Assembly: GCF_007992115.1 (NCBI RefSeq)
Contig: NZ_BJZQ01000001.1
Span: forward strand, 62,001-126,000
Direction of reading: 5' to 3'
DNA: 64,000 nt
From: Aeromicrobium flavum
Lineage (GTDB): Bacteria; Actinomycetota; Actinomycetes; Propionibacteriales; Nocardioidaceae
Shown: positions 32,349 to 42,416 of the stretch, in pieces
Layout: each line of letters begins with the position of its first letter
Position numbering within the stretch: position 1 is the first letter of the stretch
Program-made: the position numbers and the translations under genes
The notes under the pieces: generated by a model
Databases searched by the model: none
Told to the model about the DNA's origin: nothing
Seen by the model: only the letters and a program-made list of their open reading frames with translations

Positions 32349-34090
32349 TGCCCCTCTCGCTCACCCGGACCCGGCTGCGCGTCCTCATCATCGGCATGCT
32401 CGCACTGTTCGCGCTGTTCGCGGGGCGGCTGTTCCAGATCCAGGCGGTCGACTCCAAGGCGTACGCCGCGATGGCGGTCGAGGCCGGCACCCGCAAGGCC
32501 GTCGTGCCCGCGCCCCGCGGCGACATCGTCGACCGCAACGGCGAGGAGCTGGTCACCAGCACCCACGGCCTGACGATCACCGGCGACCCGTCGATGGCGG
32601 CCGAGAAGGCCCCCGAGATCGCGCGCATCCTGCACGAGAAGCTCGGCGACGAGATCGACTACTTCGACACGATCCAGAAGCTGCGCACCCCGAAGTCGCG
32701 GTTCGTCTACCTGGCCAAGGACCTGCCGGCCTACGAGGCCCGCAAGGCCGTCCAGGCCGTCGCCAAGGCCGGCTACACCGGCGTCTTCACCGAGACCGAG
32801 AGCCTGCGCAGCTACCCCGGCGGCTCCCTGGCGGCCAACGTCCTGGGCATCACCGAGGAGAACGGCAAGGGCATCGCCGGCCTGGAGATGCAGTACGACG
32901 AGAAGCTCACCGGCACGGACGGCTCGTCGACCTACGAGGTCTCCTCGACCGGCCAGCGCATCCCGATGGCCGACTCGACGGTCAAGGAGATGATCCCCGG
33001 CAGCGACGTCCACACGACGCTCGACCGCGACCTGCAGTGGTACGCCGACCAGCGGCTGCGCGACGTCGTCAGCTCGGCCGGCGCCGACTACGGGCTCGCG
33101 GTGACGATGGACGTGCGCACCTGCCAGATCGTGCAGATGTCGCAGGCACCGACGTACAACCCCGACACCCGCGCCGGCGTGACCGACAAGACGCTCGTCA
33201 ACCGCGCCGTGTCGAACGTCTTCGAGCCCGGCTCGGTCATGAAGACCATCACGATGGCGGCCCTGGCCGACCAGGGCAAGGTCACCGCCGACACCAAGAT
33301 CAAGGTCCCGTCGGGCATGGTCGTCGACGGCTTCCCGATCGGCGACTACTGGCAGCACGGCTCGCTCAACCTCACCGCCTCCGGCGTCATCGCCAAGTCC
33401 TCGAACCTGGGCACGATCGTGGCGGCCGAGCAGATGTCGAACTCGACGTTCTACTCCTACCTGCGCAAGTTCGGCTTCGGCTCCCTGAGCGGTGTGGACC
33501 TGCCCGAGGAGTCCGTGGGCATCGTCTCGCCGGCGCGCGAGTGGACGAAGGCCAAGCACGCCACCACCTCGTTCGGCCAGGGCGTCTCGGTCAACGCGAT
33601 CCAGATGGTCCGCGCCGTCGGCGCGATCGCGAACGGCGGCGTCATGTGCACGCCGCGCGTCGTCGACAAGCTGGCGAAGGGCGACGGATCGGTCGAGAAG
33701 CCCGCGGCGGGGGAGTCGCGCCGCGTCGTCTCCCGCGAGGCTGCCGCCGAGGTCACCCGGATGATGGAGGCCGTCACGGCCGACGACGGCACGGCCCCCG
33801 CGGCCCAGATCGACGGCTACCGCGTGGCGGGCAAGACCGGCACGGCGTGGCGCGTCAACCCGGTCACGGGTCGCTACGTGCGAGGCCAGAACACGATCTC
33901 CTTCATGGGCTTCGCCCCGGCCGACAACCCGCGGTTCATCACCTACGTCGTGATCGACAAGCCCCCGGCCAACGCCGGCGGCGGCTCGATGGCCGGCCCG
34001 GTGTTCCAGGACATCATGTCGATGGCCCTCGAGCGGTTCGGCGTCGCGCCGACCGGTGCGAAGCCGCCGAAGATCAAGCAGGACTGGTAG
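32348..34090 (+). CDS. ftsI: Septal penicillin-binding protein 3 (FtsI)
   Basis: 580-residue class B PBP, the transpeptidase of the divisome. One N-terminal membrane helix (about residues 12-30) is followed by a dimerisation/pedestal domain beginning APRGDIVDRNGEEL. The transpeptidase domain follows, with SVMK (active Ser in EPGSVMKTI), SSN (IAKSSNLGT) and KTGTAW. The start ATG overlaps the ftsL stop. SEDS partner FtsW is in the same cluster. There is no PASTA domain. Confidence 0.96.
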   Translation: MPLSLTRTRLRVLIIGMLALFALFAGRLFQIQAVDSKAYAAMAVEAGTRKAVVPAPRGDIVDRNGEELVTSTHGLTITGDPSMAAEKAPEIARILHEKLGDEIDYFDTIQKLRTPKSRFVYLAKDLPAYEARKAVQAVAKAGYTGVFTETESLRSYPGGSLAANVLGITEENGKGIAGLEMQYDEKLTGTDGSSTYEVSSTGQRIPMADSTVKEMIPGSDVHTTLDRDLQWYADQRLRDVVSSAGADYGLAVTMDVRTCQIVQMSQAPTYNPDTRAGVTDKTLVNRAVSNVFEPGSVMKTITMAALADQGKVTADTKIKVPSGMVVDGFPIGDYWQHGSLNLTASGVIAKSSNLGTIVAAEQMSNSTFYSYLRKFGFGSLSGVDLPEESVGIVSPAREWTKAKHATTSFGQGVSVNAIQMVRAVGAIANGGVMCTPRVVDKLAKGDGSVEKPAAGESRRVVSREAAAEVTRMMEAVTADDGTAPAAQIDGYRVAGKTGTAWRVNPVTGRYVRGQNTISFMGFAPADNPRFITYVVIDKPPANAGGGSMAGPVFQDIMSMALERFGVAPTGAKPPKIKQDW

Positions 34091-34106
34091 CCGTCGTGCC
34101 GCCCGG

Positions 34107-34112
34107 TAGGTT
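34107..34112 (+). promoter_or_regulatory. -10 element TAGGTT for an internal murE promoter
   Basis: Seven bases before the GTG at 34120. It suggests a leaderless internal promoter of the dcw cluster. Confidence 0.4.
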
Positions 34113-34119
34113 GGAGCGG

Positions 34120-35613
34120 GTGGACGAGATGAGGGTCAGACCGCTCGACGTGCCCGCCTGGAGCCTCGCGCAGGTGGTGCAGGCCGTCCCCGGAGCGACG
34201 GCCTCGGGCGAGGCCACCGTCACCGGCATCAGCCTCTCGACCCGCGACGTCGTGGCCGGCGACCTGTTCGCCGCCCTCCCCGGAGCCACCACCCACGGCG
34301 TGCGGTTCGCCGCCCAGGCGCTCGAGGCCGGGGCCGTCGCCGTGCTCACCGACGCGGAGGGGGCCGCCGAGCTGGCCGAGGACGTCCCACGGGTCGTCGT
34401 CGACCGTCCGCGGGCGCGGCTGGCGGAGTTCGCGGCCGACTTCTACGGCCGGCCGAGCGACCGCTTCACGACGATCGGCGTCACGGGCACCCAGGGCAAG
34501 ACCACCACCACGTACCTGGCCGAGGCGGCGCTGGGGGAGTCCCGCGCGGCCGTCATCGGCACGATCGGCACGCGCATCACCGGCCGGCCGGCCGCCAGCA
34601 GCCTCACCACCCCCGAGGCGCCCGCGCTGCAGGCCCTCTTCGCCGTCATGGCGGAGGAGCAGGTGGCGGCCTGCGCGATGGAGGTGTCGAGCCACGCGAT
34701 CGTGCAGGGTCGCGTCGACGGCTTCGTGCTCGACGCGGCGGTCTTCCTCAATCTCGGTCGCGACCACCTCGACTTCCACCATGACGTGGAGTCCTACTTC
34801 GCGGCCAAGGCGGAGCTGTTCACCCCCGCCCACGCCCGCCGCGCGGTGATCAACCTCGACGACGAGCACGGGCGCCGGCTCACCGGGCTGACCTCGCTGC
34901 CGGTCACGACGTTCTCCACCGAGGGGGCGGCGGCCGACTGGCGGGCCGTCAACCTCCGCGCCCACCGCACGGGCAGCGTCGTCACCCTCGTCGCGCCCGA
35001 CGGCCGCGAGGTCGAGCTGTCCGTGCCGTTGGCCGGCGCGTTCAACGTCTCCAACGCCGTGGCCGCCGTGGTCGCGCTGGCCGGCGAGGGCCACGACCTG
35101 CAGGACCTCGTCGACGGCATCGCCACTGCGCGCGGCGTGCCGGGCCGCATGGAGCGCGTCGATGCCGGACAGCCCTTCACCGCGGTCGTCGACTACGCCC
35201 ACAAGCCCGAGGCGGTCGAGGCGGTGCTGCGGGCACTGCGTCCCGTGACGGCCGGACGGCTCATCGTCGTCATCGGGGCCGGCGGCGACCGCGACCGGGG
35301 CAAGCGCCCGCTGATGGGCGAGGTGGCCGCACGCCTGGCCGACGTGCTGATCGTCACCGACGACAACCCGCGCAGCGAGGACCCGGCCCTCATCCGCGCC
35401 GAGGTCCTGGCCGGCGCCGAGGGCGGCGCGGCGCAGGTGCTGCAGGTCGGCGACCGGCGCGAGGCCATCGCCGCCGCGGTCGAGCAGGCCGCCACCGGCG
35501 ACACCGTCGTGGTGGCCGGGAAGGGTCACGAGCGCGGCCAGCAGGTCGGTGACGTCGTGCACCCCTTCGACGACCGCGAGGTGCTCCTCGAGCTGATCGG
35601 GGAGCGCGCATGA
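34120..35613 (+). CDS. murE: UDP-MurNAc-L-Ala-D-Glu:diaminopimelate ligase
   Basis: 497-residue Mur ligase adding the third stem residue. ATP loop GVTGTQGKTTTT, the TTPEAPALQ substrate region, EVSSHAI with the carbamylated-Lys region, and the C-terminal DNPR motif (DDNPRSEDP) are present. DNPR recognises diaminopimelate rather than lysine. The GTG at 34120 is chosen because a TAGGTT -10 element is 7 bases upstream. The ATG at 34129 is an in-frame alternative without a good ribosome site. The stop overlaps the murF start (ATGA). Confidence 0.95.
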   Translation: MDEMRVRPLDVPAWSLAQVVQAVPGATASGEATVTGISLSTRDVVAGDLFAALPGATTHGVRFAAQALEAGAVAVLTDAEGAAELAEDVPRVVVDRPRARLAEFAADFYGRPSDRFTTIGVTGTQGKTTTTYLAEAALGESRAAVIGTIGTRITGRPAASSLTTPEAPALQALFAVMAEEQVAACAMEVSSHAIVQGRVDGFVLDAAVFLNLGRDHLDFHHDVESYFAAKAELFTPAHARRAVINLDDEHGRRLTGLTSLPVTTFSTEGAAADWRAVNLRAHRTGSVVTLVAPDGREVELSVPLAGAFNVSNAVAAVVALAGEGHDLQDLVDGIATARGVPGRMERVDAGQPFTAVVDYAHKPEAVEAVLRALRPVTAGRLIVVIGAGGDRDRGKRPLMGEVAARLADVLIVTDDNPRSEDPALIRAEVLAGAEGGAAQVLQVGDRREAIAAAVEQAATGDTVVVAGKGHERGQQVGDVVHPFDDREVLLELIGERA

Positions 35614-36968
35614 TCCGCACGACCCTGGCCCAGATCGCCGCCGCGACGGGCGGCCGCATCATCGGCGACGACACCCTGGCGGTCGAGGGTCCCGCGGTGG
35701 TCGACTCGCGCCGTGCGGTGGCGGGCTCGCTGTTCGTGGCCGTCCCGGGCGAGCACGTCGACGGGCACGACTTCGTCCGGACGGCGCTGGAGGCGGGCGC
35801 CGTGGCCAGCCTCGCCACCCGTGAGGTGCCCGGGCCGCACGTCCTCGTCGACGAGCCCGTCCACGCCCTCGGCCGGCTCGCGACCGACCGGCTGGCCGAC
35901 CTGCGGTCCTCGTCGGGGCTGGACGTCGTGGCGGTCACGGGCTCGCAGGGCAAGACCAGCGTCAAGGACCTCGTGTCCCACGTCCTCGCCGCGCACGGGC
36001 CCACCGTCGCGCCCGAGGGGTCGTTCAACAACGAGCTCGGCGTGCCGCTCACGATCCTGCGCGCCGACGCCGACACCGCGCACCTCGTGCTGGAGATGGG
36101 CGCCCGCGGGATCGGCCACATCGCGACGCTGTGCGCGATCGCCCCGCCCGACGTGGCGGTCGTGCTCAACGTGGGCACGGCCCACGCGGGGGAGTTCGGC
36201 GGACTCGACCGCACCGCCCAGGCCAAGGGCGAGCTCGTCGAGGCGCTCGACGCCGACGGCGTCGCCGTCCTCAACGCCGACGACGAGCGGGTCGCGGCGA
36301 TGGCCGCGCGCACCCGCGGTCGCGTGGTCACGTTCGGTCGCGGCGGCGACGTCCGCCTCGTCGGCGACGTGACGCTGGACGGCCTCGGCCACCCGCACTT
36401 CGCGCTGGAGGTTGCCGGCGAGCGGTTCGACGTCACCGTCCCGCAGTTGGGTGAGCACCACGCGATGAACGCCGCCGCCGCCGTGGCCGCGACCACCGCA
36501 CTCGGCGTCCCCGCCGCGGACGTGGTCGCCGCGCTGGCCGGCGCCCACGCCGTCTCGCCGATGCGGATGGAGAGCCACCGCGCCGCCAACGGCGCCGTCG
36601 TGGTCAACGACGCCTACAACGCCAACCCCGAGTCGATGGCCGCGGCGCTGCGCACGCTGGCCGGACTGGCCCCGGGACGCGGCATCGCCGTGCTCGGTGA
36701 GATGCTGGAACTCGGTGAGGAATCGCCGGAACAGCACCATCGCATCGGCCGGCTCGCCGCCGACCTGGGCATCGCGCGCGTGATCGCGGTGGGCCCCGCC
36801 GCTGCCGAGATCGCTCGGGGCGCGGGATCCGTCGGCGAGGCCGTCGCGGACGTCGGGGCCGCCGTCGAGGCGGTCTCCGCGAGCCTGGGCGCCGATGACG
36901 TCGTGCTTGTGAAAGCATCGAGGGGTGCGCGGCTCGAACGCGTCGCCGATGCGCTGTTGCACGACTGA
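35610..36968 (+). CDS. murF: UDP-MurNAc-tripeptide:D-Ala-D-Ala ligase
   Basis: 452-residue Mur ligase that adds D-Ala-D-Ala to complete the pentapeptide. It shows the N-terminal uridine-binding region ([26 protein letters not shown]), the ATP loop [12 protein letters not shown], the [14 protein letters not shown] motif, [11 protein letters not shown], and the C-terminal [13 protein letters not shown] motif. It overlaps murE by 4 bases. mraY follows after 29 bases with its own AAGGAA site. Confidence 0.97.
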   Translation: MIRTTLAQIAAATGGRIIGDDTLAVEGPAVVDSRRAVAGSLFVAVPGEHVDGHDFVRTALEAGAVASLATREVPGPHVLVDEPVHALGRLATDRLADLRSSSGLDVVAVTGSQGKTSVKDLVSHVLAAHGPTVAPEGSFNNELGVPLTILRADADTAHLVLEMGARGIGHIATLCAIAPPDVAVVLNVGTAHAGEFGGLDRTAQAKGELVEALDADGVAVLNADDERVAAMAARTRGRVVTFGRGGDVRLVGDVTLDGLGHPHFALEVAGERFDVTVPQLGEHHAMNAAAAVAATTALGVPAADVVAALAGAHAVSPMRMESHRAANGAVVVNDAYNANPESMAAALRTLAGLAPGRGIAVLGEMLELGEESPEQHHRIGRLAADLGIARVIAVGPAAAEIARGAGSVGEAVADVGAAVEAVSASLGADDVVLVKASRGARLERVADALLHD

Positions 36969-36997
36969 ACCACGTACGGAAGGAACGAACGGAAGCG

Positions 36998-38065
36998 ATG
37001 CTGGCCGTATTGATCGCGGGGGTCGTCGGGCTCGTCGGAACGCTCGTCGGCACCCGATTCGCGATCTCCGTCCTCGTCAAGAAGGGCTACGGGCAGCTGA
37101 TCCGTGACGACGGTCCCACGTCGCACCACGTCAAGCGCGGCACGCCCACGATGGGCGGCCTCGTCATCATCGTCTCGACGCTGCTCGGCTACGCGATCGC
37201 CAAGCTCTTCACCGGCTACGAGCCCAGCGCGTCGGCGCTGCTGCTGCTCTTCCTGTTCGTCGGCCTGGGTGTCATCGGCTTCCTCGACGACTGGATCAAG
37301 GTCGCCAAGCAGCGCAGCCTCGGCCTGCGCAGCAAGGCCAAGATGGTCGGCCAGATCCTCGTGGGCCTGGTCTTCGCCGTCCTGGCCATCGGCTGGGAGG
37401 ACGGCAACGGCCAGACCCCGATCACGCACAACATCTCGTTCACCCGCGACCTGCCGTGGGAGCTGCCCACGTTCCTGCTGCTGATCTGGGTGCTGCTGAT
37501 GATCGCCGGCACCAGCAACGGCGTGAACCTCACCGACGGCCTCGACGGCCTCGCCACGGGCGCCTCGGTGATGGTGTTCGGCGCGTACGTCCTGATCAAC
37601 GTGTGGCAGTCGAACCAGAGCTGCTTCCTGGCCGACCCCGGCCCCAAGTGCTACGAGGTCCGCGACCCCCTCGACCTCGCCGTGGTCGCGTCGGCGGTGA
37701 CCGGGGCATGCTTCGGCTTCCTGTGGTGGAACGCCTCGCCGGCCAAGATCTTCATGGGTGACACCGGCTCGCTGTCCCTCGGAGGACTCATGGCCGGGTT
37801 CGCGCTCATGACCCGCACGGAGCTGCTGCTCGTGGCCCTGGGCGGCCTGTTCGTCATCATCACGTTCTCGGTGATCCTGCAGGTCGGGTACTTCAAGCTC
37901 AGCGGGGGCAGGCGGATCTTCCGGATGGCTCCGCTGCAACACCACTTCGAGCTCAAGGGCTGGGCCGAGATCACGATCGTGGTCCGCTTCTGGATCATCA
38001 GCGGCATCTGCGTCGTCTCGGGCATCGGCCTCTTCTACTGGGAGTGGGTCGTCGGTGCCTTCTGA
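36998..38065 (+). CDS. mraY: Phospho-N-acetylmuramoyl-pentapeptide transferase
   Basis: 355-residue polytopic enzyme with about ten helices that transfers phospho-MurNAc-pentapeptide to undecaprenyl phosphate, making lipid I. Motifs: [18 protein letters not shown] with the Asp pair, [27 protein letters not shown], and the C-terminal [10 protein letters not shown]. The last 11 bases overlap murD. Confidence 0.98.
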   Translation: MLAVLIAGVVGLVGTLVGTRFAISVLVKKGYGQLIRDDGPTSHHVKRGTPTMGGLVIIVSTLLGYAIAKLFTGYEPSASALLLLFLFVGLGVIGFLDDWIKVAKQRSLGLRSKAKMVGQILVGLVFAVLAIGWEDGNGQTPITHNISFTRDLPWELPTFLLLIWVLLMIAGTSNGVNLTDGLDGLATGASVMVFGAYVLINVWQSNQSCFLADPGPKCYEVRDPLDLAVVASAVTGACFGFLWWNASPAKIFMGDTGSLSLGGLMAGFALMTRTELLLVALGGLFVIITFSVILQVGYFKLSGGRRIFRMAPLQHHFELKGWAEITIVVRFWIISGICVVSGIGLFYWEWVVGAF

Positions 38066-39503
38066 CCGCGACGTCACCACGCTCGGGCGCGAGTCGGCCT
38101 GGGACGGCGTCCGCGCCGTCGTGGCGGGCTTCGGGGTCAGCGGCTTCGCCGCCGCCGACACCCTGAACCACCTCGGTGCCGACGTCGTCGTGCTCGATGA
38201 GTCCGAGGGCGACGCGCACCGTGCCGAGCAGGCCCACCTGCTGGAGGTGCTCGGCGCCGACGTGCGCCTCGGTCCGGGCTCCACGGCCGCCCTGCCGCAG
38301 GACGTCGACCTCGTCGTCACGTCGCCGGGCTGGCGACCGACCGCGCCGCTGCTGGCCGAGGCCGCCGCGCGGGGGATCCCCGTCTGGGGCGAGGTCGAGC
38401 TGGCCTGGCGCCTGCGCGGCCCCGACGCCGCTCCGTGGCTCGCCGTCACGGGCACCAACGGCAAGACCACCACGGTGCAGATGCTCGAGTCGATCCTGCA
38501 GGCCGCCGGGCTGCGCGCCCAGGCGGTGGGCAACGTCGGCACGCCGATCCTCGAGGCCGTCATGGACCCGGCCGGTCGCGACGTGCTGGCCGTCGAGCTC
38601 TCGAGCTTCCAGCTGCACTGGACCCAGTCGATGTCGGCGCAGGCGGCGGCCGTGCTCAACCTCGCGCCCGACCACTACGACTGGCACGGCGGGGCCGACG
38701 CCTACGCCGCCGCCAAGGGCAAGGTCTACGAGCGCGCCCAGCTGGCGTGCGTCTACAACGTGGCCGACGACGCCACGATGCGCCTGGTCGAGGAGGCCGA
38801 CGTGGTCGAGGGCGCCCGGGCGATCGGCTTCACCCTGGGCATCCCCGAGCCCGGCATGGTCGGGATCGTCGACGACCTGCTCGTCGACCGTGCGTTCGTC
38901 GGCAACCGCGCCACCAGCGCCGCCGAGCTAGCCGCACTGGCCGACCTCGACAACGCGTCGCCGCACAACGTCCAGAACGCCTTGGCGGCCGCCGCGCTGG
39001 CCCGGGCCCACGGGGTGCCGGCCGCCGCGGTCCGCGACGGGCTCCGTGCCTTCCGGCTCGGGCCGCACCGCATCAGCACCGTCGCCGAGTCCGGTGGCGT
39101 CCGCTGGGTCGACGACTCCAAGGCCACCAACCCGCACGCCGCCCGCGCCTCGCTGCTCGCCTTCGAGCGCGTGGTGTGGATCGCGGGCGGACTGGCGAAG
39201 GGCGCCGCCTACGGCGACCTCGTCCGCGACGTGCGCGAGCGGCTCGCCGGCGCCGTGCTGATCGGCGCCGACCGCGACCTGATCGCCGCCGCCCTGGCCG
39301 AGCACGCGCCCGACGTCCCGGTCGAGGTCGTCGACGCGGACGACGCCGACGTCCTCATGGACGCGGTGGTCGTCGCCGCCGCGCGGCTCGCCCGTGCCGA
39401 CGACACGGTGCTGCTGGCTCCCGCGGCCGCGTCGATGGACCAGTTCCGCGACTACGCGCACCGCGGTGACGCCTTCGCGGCGGCCGTCCAGCGTCGCTCC
39501 TGA
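38055..39503 (+). CDS. murD: UDP-MurNAc-L-alanine:D-glutamate ligase
   Basis: 482-residue Mur ligase adding D-Glu. N-terminal Rossmann-like domain ([16 protein letters not shown]), ATP loop [36 protein letters not shown], and a C-terminal domain with [13 protein letters not shown] and GGLAKGA are present. The GTG start overlaps the mraY 3' end by 11 bases. Normally ftsW follows directly. Here a minus-strand gene intervenes, so ftsW has its own ribosome site and probably its own promoter. Confidence 0.97.
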   Translation: MPSDRDVTTLGRESAWDGVRAVVAGFGVSGFAAADTLNHLGADVVVLDESEGDAHRAEQAHLLEVLGADVRLGPGSTAALPQDVDLVVTSPGWRPTAPLLAEAAARGIPVWGEVELAWRLRGPDAAPWLAVTGTNGKTTTVQMLESILQAAGLRAQAVGNVGTPILEAVMDPAGRDVLAVELSSFQLHWTQSMSAQAAAVLNLAPDHYDWHGGADAYAAAKGKVYERAQLACVYNVADDATMRLVEEADVVEGARAIGFTLGIPEPGMVGIVDDLLVDRAFVGNRATSAAELAALADLDNASPHNVQNALAAAALARAHGVPAAAVRDGLRAFRLGPHRISTVAESGGVRWVDDSKATNPHAARASLLAFERVVWIAGGLAKGAAYGDLVRDVRERLAGAVLIGADRDLIAAALAEHAPDVPVEVVDADDADVLMDAVVVAAARLARADDTVLLAPAAASMDQFRDYAHRGDAFAAAVQRRS

Positions 39504-39512
39504 CCGAGGGCG

Positions 39513-39965
39513 CTAGGTCCCGCGGCCGGCGTCGTCGAACGGCTGAGGATCGGGGAACGGCGGTCGGGGAAGGCGTTCGCGCAGGAACCGTCGTGCGGCG
39601 ATCGCCGCGACCACGGCCCCGCCCGTGACCGACGTGGCGATCACCAGGTCGCGCCACCAGGGCGGCCCGGGGGAGTCGGTGTTGTCCACGCAGTCGTGCA
39701 TCGGGTGCGGGGCGTCCTCGTTCAGCAGGAACGTGCGCGCCGTCGAGACGTAGGCCGACGTCGCCGTCGGGTCCCAGCCGGCCGGATTCCAGAGCTTGTA
39801 CCAGGAGCCGTTGCGCCGGGAGATGCGGCACGTGACGTTGGTCGCGGCCGAGTGGAAGCTGTCCGCAGGGCCGAGGTGACCGATGACCCGTCGTCCGGAC
39901 CAGATCGGGACGTGGTCGGCCGGATCGCTGATGCGTGCCGCGGGGAAACCCGCGTCGAGGCCCAT
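39513..39965 (-). CDS. SH3-like, C-terminally membrane-anchored protein inserted antisense in the dcw cluster
   Basis: 150-residue protein with no recognised family name. Residues about 18-80 have the feel of a bacterial SH3 domain: VPIWSGRRVIGHL start, a strand ending CRISRRNGSWYKLWNPAGW, then TATSAYVSTA. One membrane helix lies at about 107-124 (LVIATSVTGGAVVAAIAA), followed by RRFLRERLPRPP. Positive charge after the helix predicts the N-terminus outside, so the SH3-like part and its two Cys (46 and 91) would face the wall. There is no N-terminal signal peptide. The ATG lies 6 bases after a TAGCGT -10 element, so it is probably leaderless. It is transcribed against murD and ftsW. Confidence 0.62.
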   Translation of the reverse strand: MGLDAGFPAARISDPADHVPIWSGRRVIGHLGPADSFHSAATNVTCRISRRNGSWYKLWNPAGWDPTATSAYVSTARTFLLNEDAPHPMHDCVDNTDSPGPPWWRDLVIATSVTGGAVVAAIAARRFLRERLPRPPFPDPQPFDDAGRGT

Positions 39966-39971
39966 CGCTCC

Positions 39972-39977
39972 ACGCTA
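39972..39977 (-). promoter_or_regulatory. -10 element TAGCGT for the antisense SH3-like gene
   Basis: Six bases from the ATG at 39965 on the minus strand. Confidence 0.4.
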
Positions 39978-40116
39978 CGCCGCCGCCAGGGCGCTGACCA
40001 GAGCGTGCGCGGGCGTGACCCGGGTCCTGCGGCGACACGCGTGGCAGGTCCACGCTGCGTGGCGCCCCACGGGTCACACTTGTCGAAGTTTCTCTTCTCT
40101 TCCCCGAAGGAACGCC

Positions 40117-41334
40117 ATGAGTACCACCGCTTCTCGGCGGTCGTCGAGCACGCTCGAGACCGTGCGGACCATGCTCGAGCGTCCGCTCGCGTCGTACCAG
40201 CTCGTGCTGGGCACGACCGGGCTGCTGCTCGGCCTGGGCCTCATCATGGTGCTCAGCGCCAGCTCGGTGCTGGCCCTGCGGGTCTACGGCAACTCCTTCG
40301 AGATCTTCCTGCGCCAGGGGATCTTCGCCGTGGTCGGCCTCCTCGCGATGGTCATCGCGATGCGCATCCCGCTCGAGCGAGTCCGCCAGCTCGCGCGTCC
40401 GGCGCTGGTCGCCGTGGTCATGCTCATCGGCCTGACCTTCACGCCCCTGGGCATGGAGATCAACGGCAACCGCAACTGGATCCCGCTGTTCGCCGGCTTC
40501 AACCTGCAGCCGTCGGAGTTCGCGAAGCTCGCGATCTGCCTGTGGATCGCCGACCTCTACACGCGCCGCCACCGCCACCTCGGCACCCCGCGGTACGTCA
40601 TCACGCCGGTGGTGCCGATCGCCGGCGCGGTCTCGGCGCTGGTCGTGTTCCAGAAGGACCTCGGCACCGCCGTCATCATGTTCGCGATCATCGCCGGACT
40701 GCTGTGGGTGGCCGGCCTGCCGCTCAAGCCGATGCTCGGCTTCGGCGCCGGCCTGGTCGTCCTGCTGCTGTTCTTCGTCGCCACGGCCCAGCACCGCGTC
40801 GACCGCTTCATGAGCTTCCTCAACCCGATGGCCGACCCCGAGAAGTCGGGCTACCAGGCGATCAAGGCGATGATGGGCTTCGCCCGCGGCGGGTTCTGGG
40901 GCCTCGGCCTCGGCAGCAGCCGACAGAAGTGGGGCGCGCTGCCCGAGGCCCACACCGACTTCATCCTCGCCGTCATCGGCGAGGAGCTGGGCCTGGCCGG
41001 CAGCCTCGTCGTGCTCGCCCTGTTCGGTCTGCTGGCCTACACCGGCTTCCGCATCGCGCATCGCAGCCGCGACCGCTTCGCGCGCTACCTGGCCGCCGGC
41101 ATCACCATCTGGATCACCACGCAGGCGGTCATCAACATCGGCATGGTGCTCGGCCTGCTGCCGGTCATCGGCGTGCCGCTGCCGCTCATCTCGTACGGTG
41201 GTTCCAGCATGCTCGCCACTCTCGCCGCGCTCGGCCTGCTCGCCAACTGCGCCACCACCGAACCGGGTGCCTCCCGCGCCCTGGCCACCTCGCGCCGTGC
41301 CAAGGCGCGCACGAAGCGCAAGGCGGGTCGCTGA
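40117..41334 (+). CDS. ftsW: SEDS peptidoglycan glycosyltransferase FtsW
   Basis: 405-residue SEDS protein with ten membrane helices, polymerising lipid II at the septum together with FtsI. Motifs: GNRNWIPLFAGFNLQPSEFAKL, FQKDLGTAVIM with the catalytic-region Asp, GLGLGSSRQKWGALPEAHTDFILAVIGEE, and PLPLISYGGSSML. The basic C-terminal tail is RRAKARTKRKAGR. The frame extends upstream, but the ATG with GAAGGAA 5 bases before it matches the family. It is separated from murD by the antisense gene; murG follows 2 bases after the stop. Confidence 0.95.
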   Translation: MSTTASRRSSSTLETVRTMLERPLASYQLVLGTTGLLLGLGLIMVLSASSVLALRVYGNSFEIFLRQGIFAVVGLLAMVIAMRIPLERVRQLARPALVAVVMLIGLTFTPLGMEINGNRNWIPLFAGFNLQPSEFAKLAICLWIADLYTRRHRHLGTPRYVITPVVPIAGAVSALVVFQKDLGTAVIMFAIIAGLLWVAGLPLKPMLGFGAGLVVLLLFFVATAQHRVDRFMSFLNPMADPEKSGYQAIKAMMGFARGGFWGLGLGSSRQKWGALPEAHTDFILAVIGEELGLAGSLVVLALFGLLAYTGFRIAHRSRDRFARYLAAGITIWITTQAVINIGMVLGLLPVIGVPLPLISYGGSSMLATLAALGLLANCATTEPGASRALATSRRAKARTKRKAGR

Positions 41335-41336
41335 CC

Positions 41337-42416
41337 GTGCGGGTCCTGCTCGCCGGTGGTGGTACCGCCGGCCACACCTCTCCGCTGCTCGCGACGGCGG
41401 CGGTCCTGGCCGACGCCGGCGACGAGGTCGTCTGCCTCGGCACGCCGAAGGGCCTCGAGGTCACGCTGATCCCGCAGGCCGGCTACGCCCTCGAGCTCGT
41501 GCCGCCCGTGCCCCTGCCGCGGCGTCCCAACGCCGACCTCGTGCGCCTGCCGCGCAACCTGCGCCGGTCCGTCGCGGCCACGGTCGAGGTCATCGACCGG
41601 TTCCGCCCCGACGTCGTCGTCGGCTTCGGCGGGTACGTCTCGGTGCCGGCCTACCTGGCGGCGCGCCGCCGCAAGGTGCCCCTCGTCGTGCACGAGGGCA
41701 ACGCCCTGCCGGGCATCGCGAACAAGCTCGGCGCCCGGTTGACGAGGCACGTCGCCACGAGCTTCCCCGACACGCCCCTGCGCGGGGCCACCTACGTCGG
41801 CCTGCCGATCCGCCGCCAGATCGCCGACCTCGACCGTGCGGCGATGCGGGCGCAGGGCCGGGCCCACTTCGGCCTCGACCCCGAACGCCCGACGATCCTC
41901 GTCACCGGGGGCTCGCAGGGCGCGCGCCGGATCAACACCACGATGGCGGCCGCCTCCCGCGACCTCGCCGACGCAGGCGTCCAGGTGCTGCACGCCGCGG
42001 GACGTCCCGACGAGGTCACGCTCCAGCGCCGCGCCGGCGACCCGCCCTACGTCGTCGAGCAGTACATCGACCGGATCGACCTGGCGTACGCCGCCGCCGA
42101 CCTCGTCGTCTGCCGGTCGGGCGCCAACACCGTCACCGAGGTGGCCTCCGTCGGACTGCCGGCCGTGTTCGTGCCGCTGCCGATCGGCAACGGAGAGCAG
42201 GCGCTCAACGCCCATCCCGTCGTCGGCGCCGGCGGTGCGCTGCTCATCGAGGACGCCGCCTTCACGCCGGCCTGGGTCGACAGCGCGGTGCGGTCGCTCG
42301 TGACCTCGCCCGAGCGCCTCGAGCGCATGTCGCAGGCGGCCTCCGGCATCGTCCGGCGCGACGCCGCCGAGCTGCTGGCGGCGATGGTCCACCGGGCGGG
42401 GGAGGAGCGGCGATGA
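41337..42416 (+). CDS. murG: Lipid II synthase (UDP-GlcNAc transferase) MurG
   Basis: 359-residue GT28 glycosyltransferase adding GlcNAc to lipid I on the inner membrane face. The N-terminal G-loop LLAGGGTAGHTSPLLA, GFGGYVSVPAYLAA, HEGNALPGIANK, second G-loop VTGGSQGARRIN and UDP-binding CRSGANTVTEVASVGLPAVFVPLPIGNGEQALNA motifs are all present. The canonical Q-N-A reads EQALNA. The GTG start lies 2 bases after ftsW. The stop overlaps the murC start (ATGA). Confidence 0.97.
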   Translation: MRVLLAGGGTAGHTSPLLATAAVLADAGDEVVCLGTPKGLEVTLIPQAGYALELVPPVPLPRRPNADLVRLPRNLRRSVAATVEVIDRFRPDVVVGFGGYVSVPAYLAARRRKVPLVVHEGNALPGIANKLGARLTRHVATSFPDTPLRGATYVGLPIRRQIADLDRAAMRAQGRAHFGLDPERPTILVTGGSQGARRINTTMAAASRDLADAGVQVLHAAGRPDEVTLQRRAGDPPYVVEQYIDRIDLAYAAADLVVCRSGANTVTEVASVGLPAVFVPLPIGNGEQALNAHPVVGAGGALLIEDAAFTPAWVDSAVRSLVTSPERLERMSQAASGIVRRDAAELLAAMVHRAGEERR

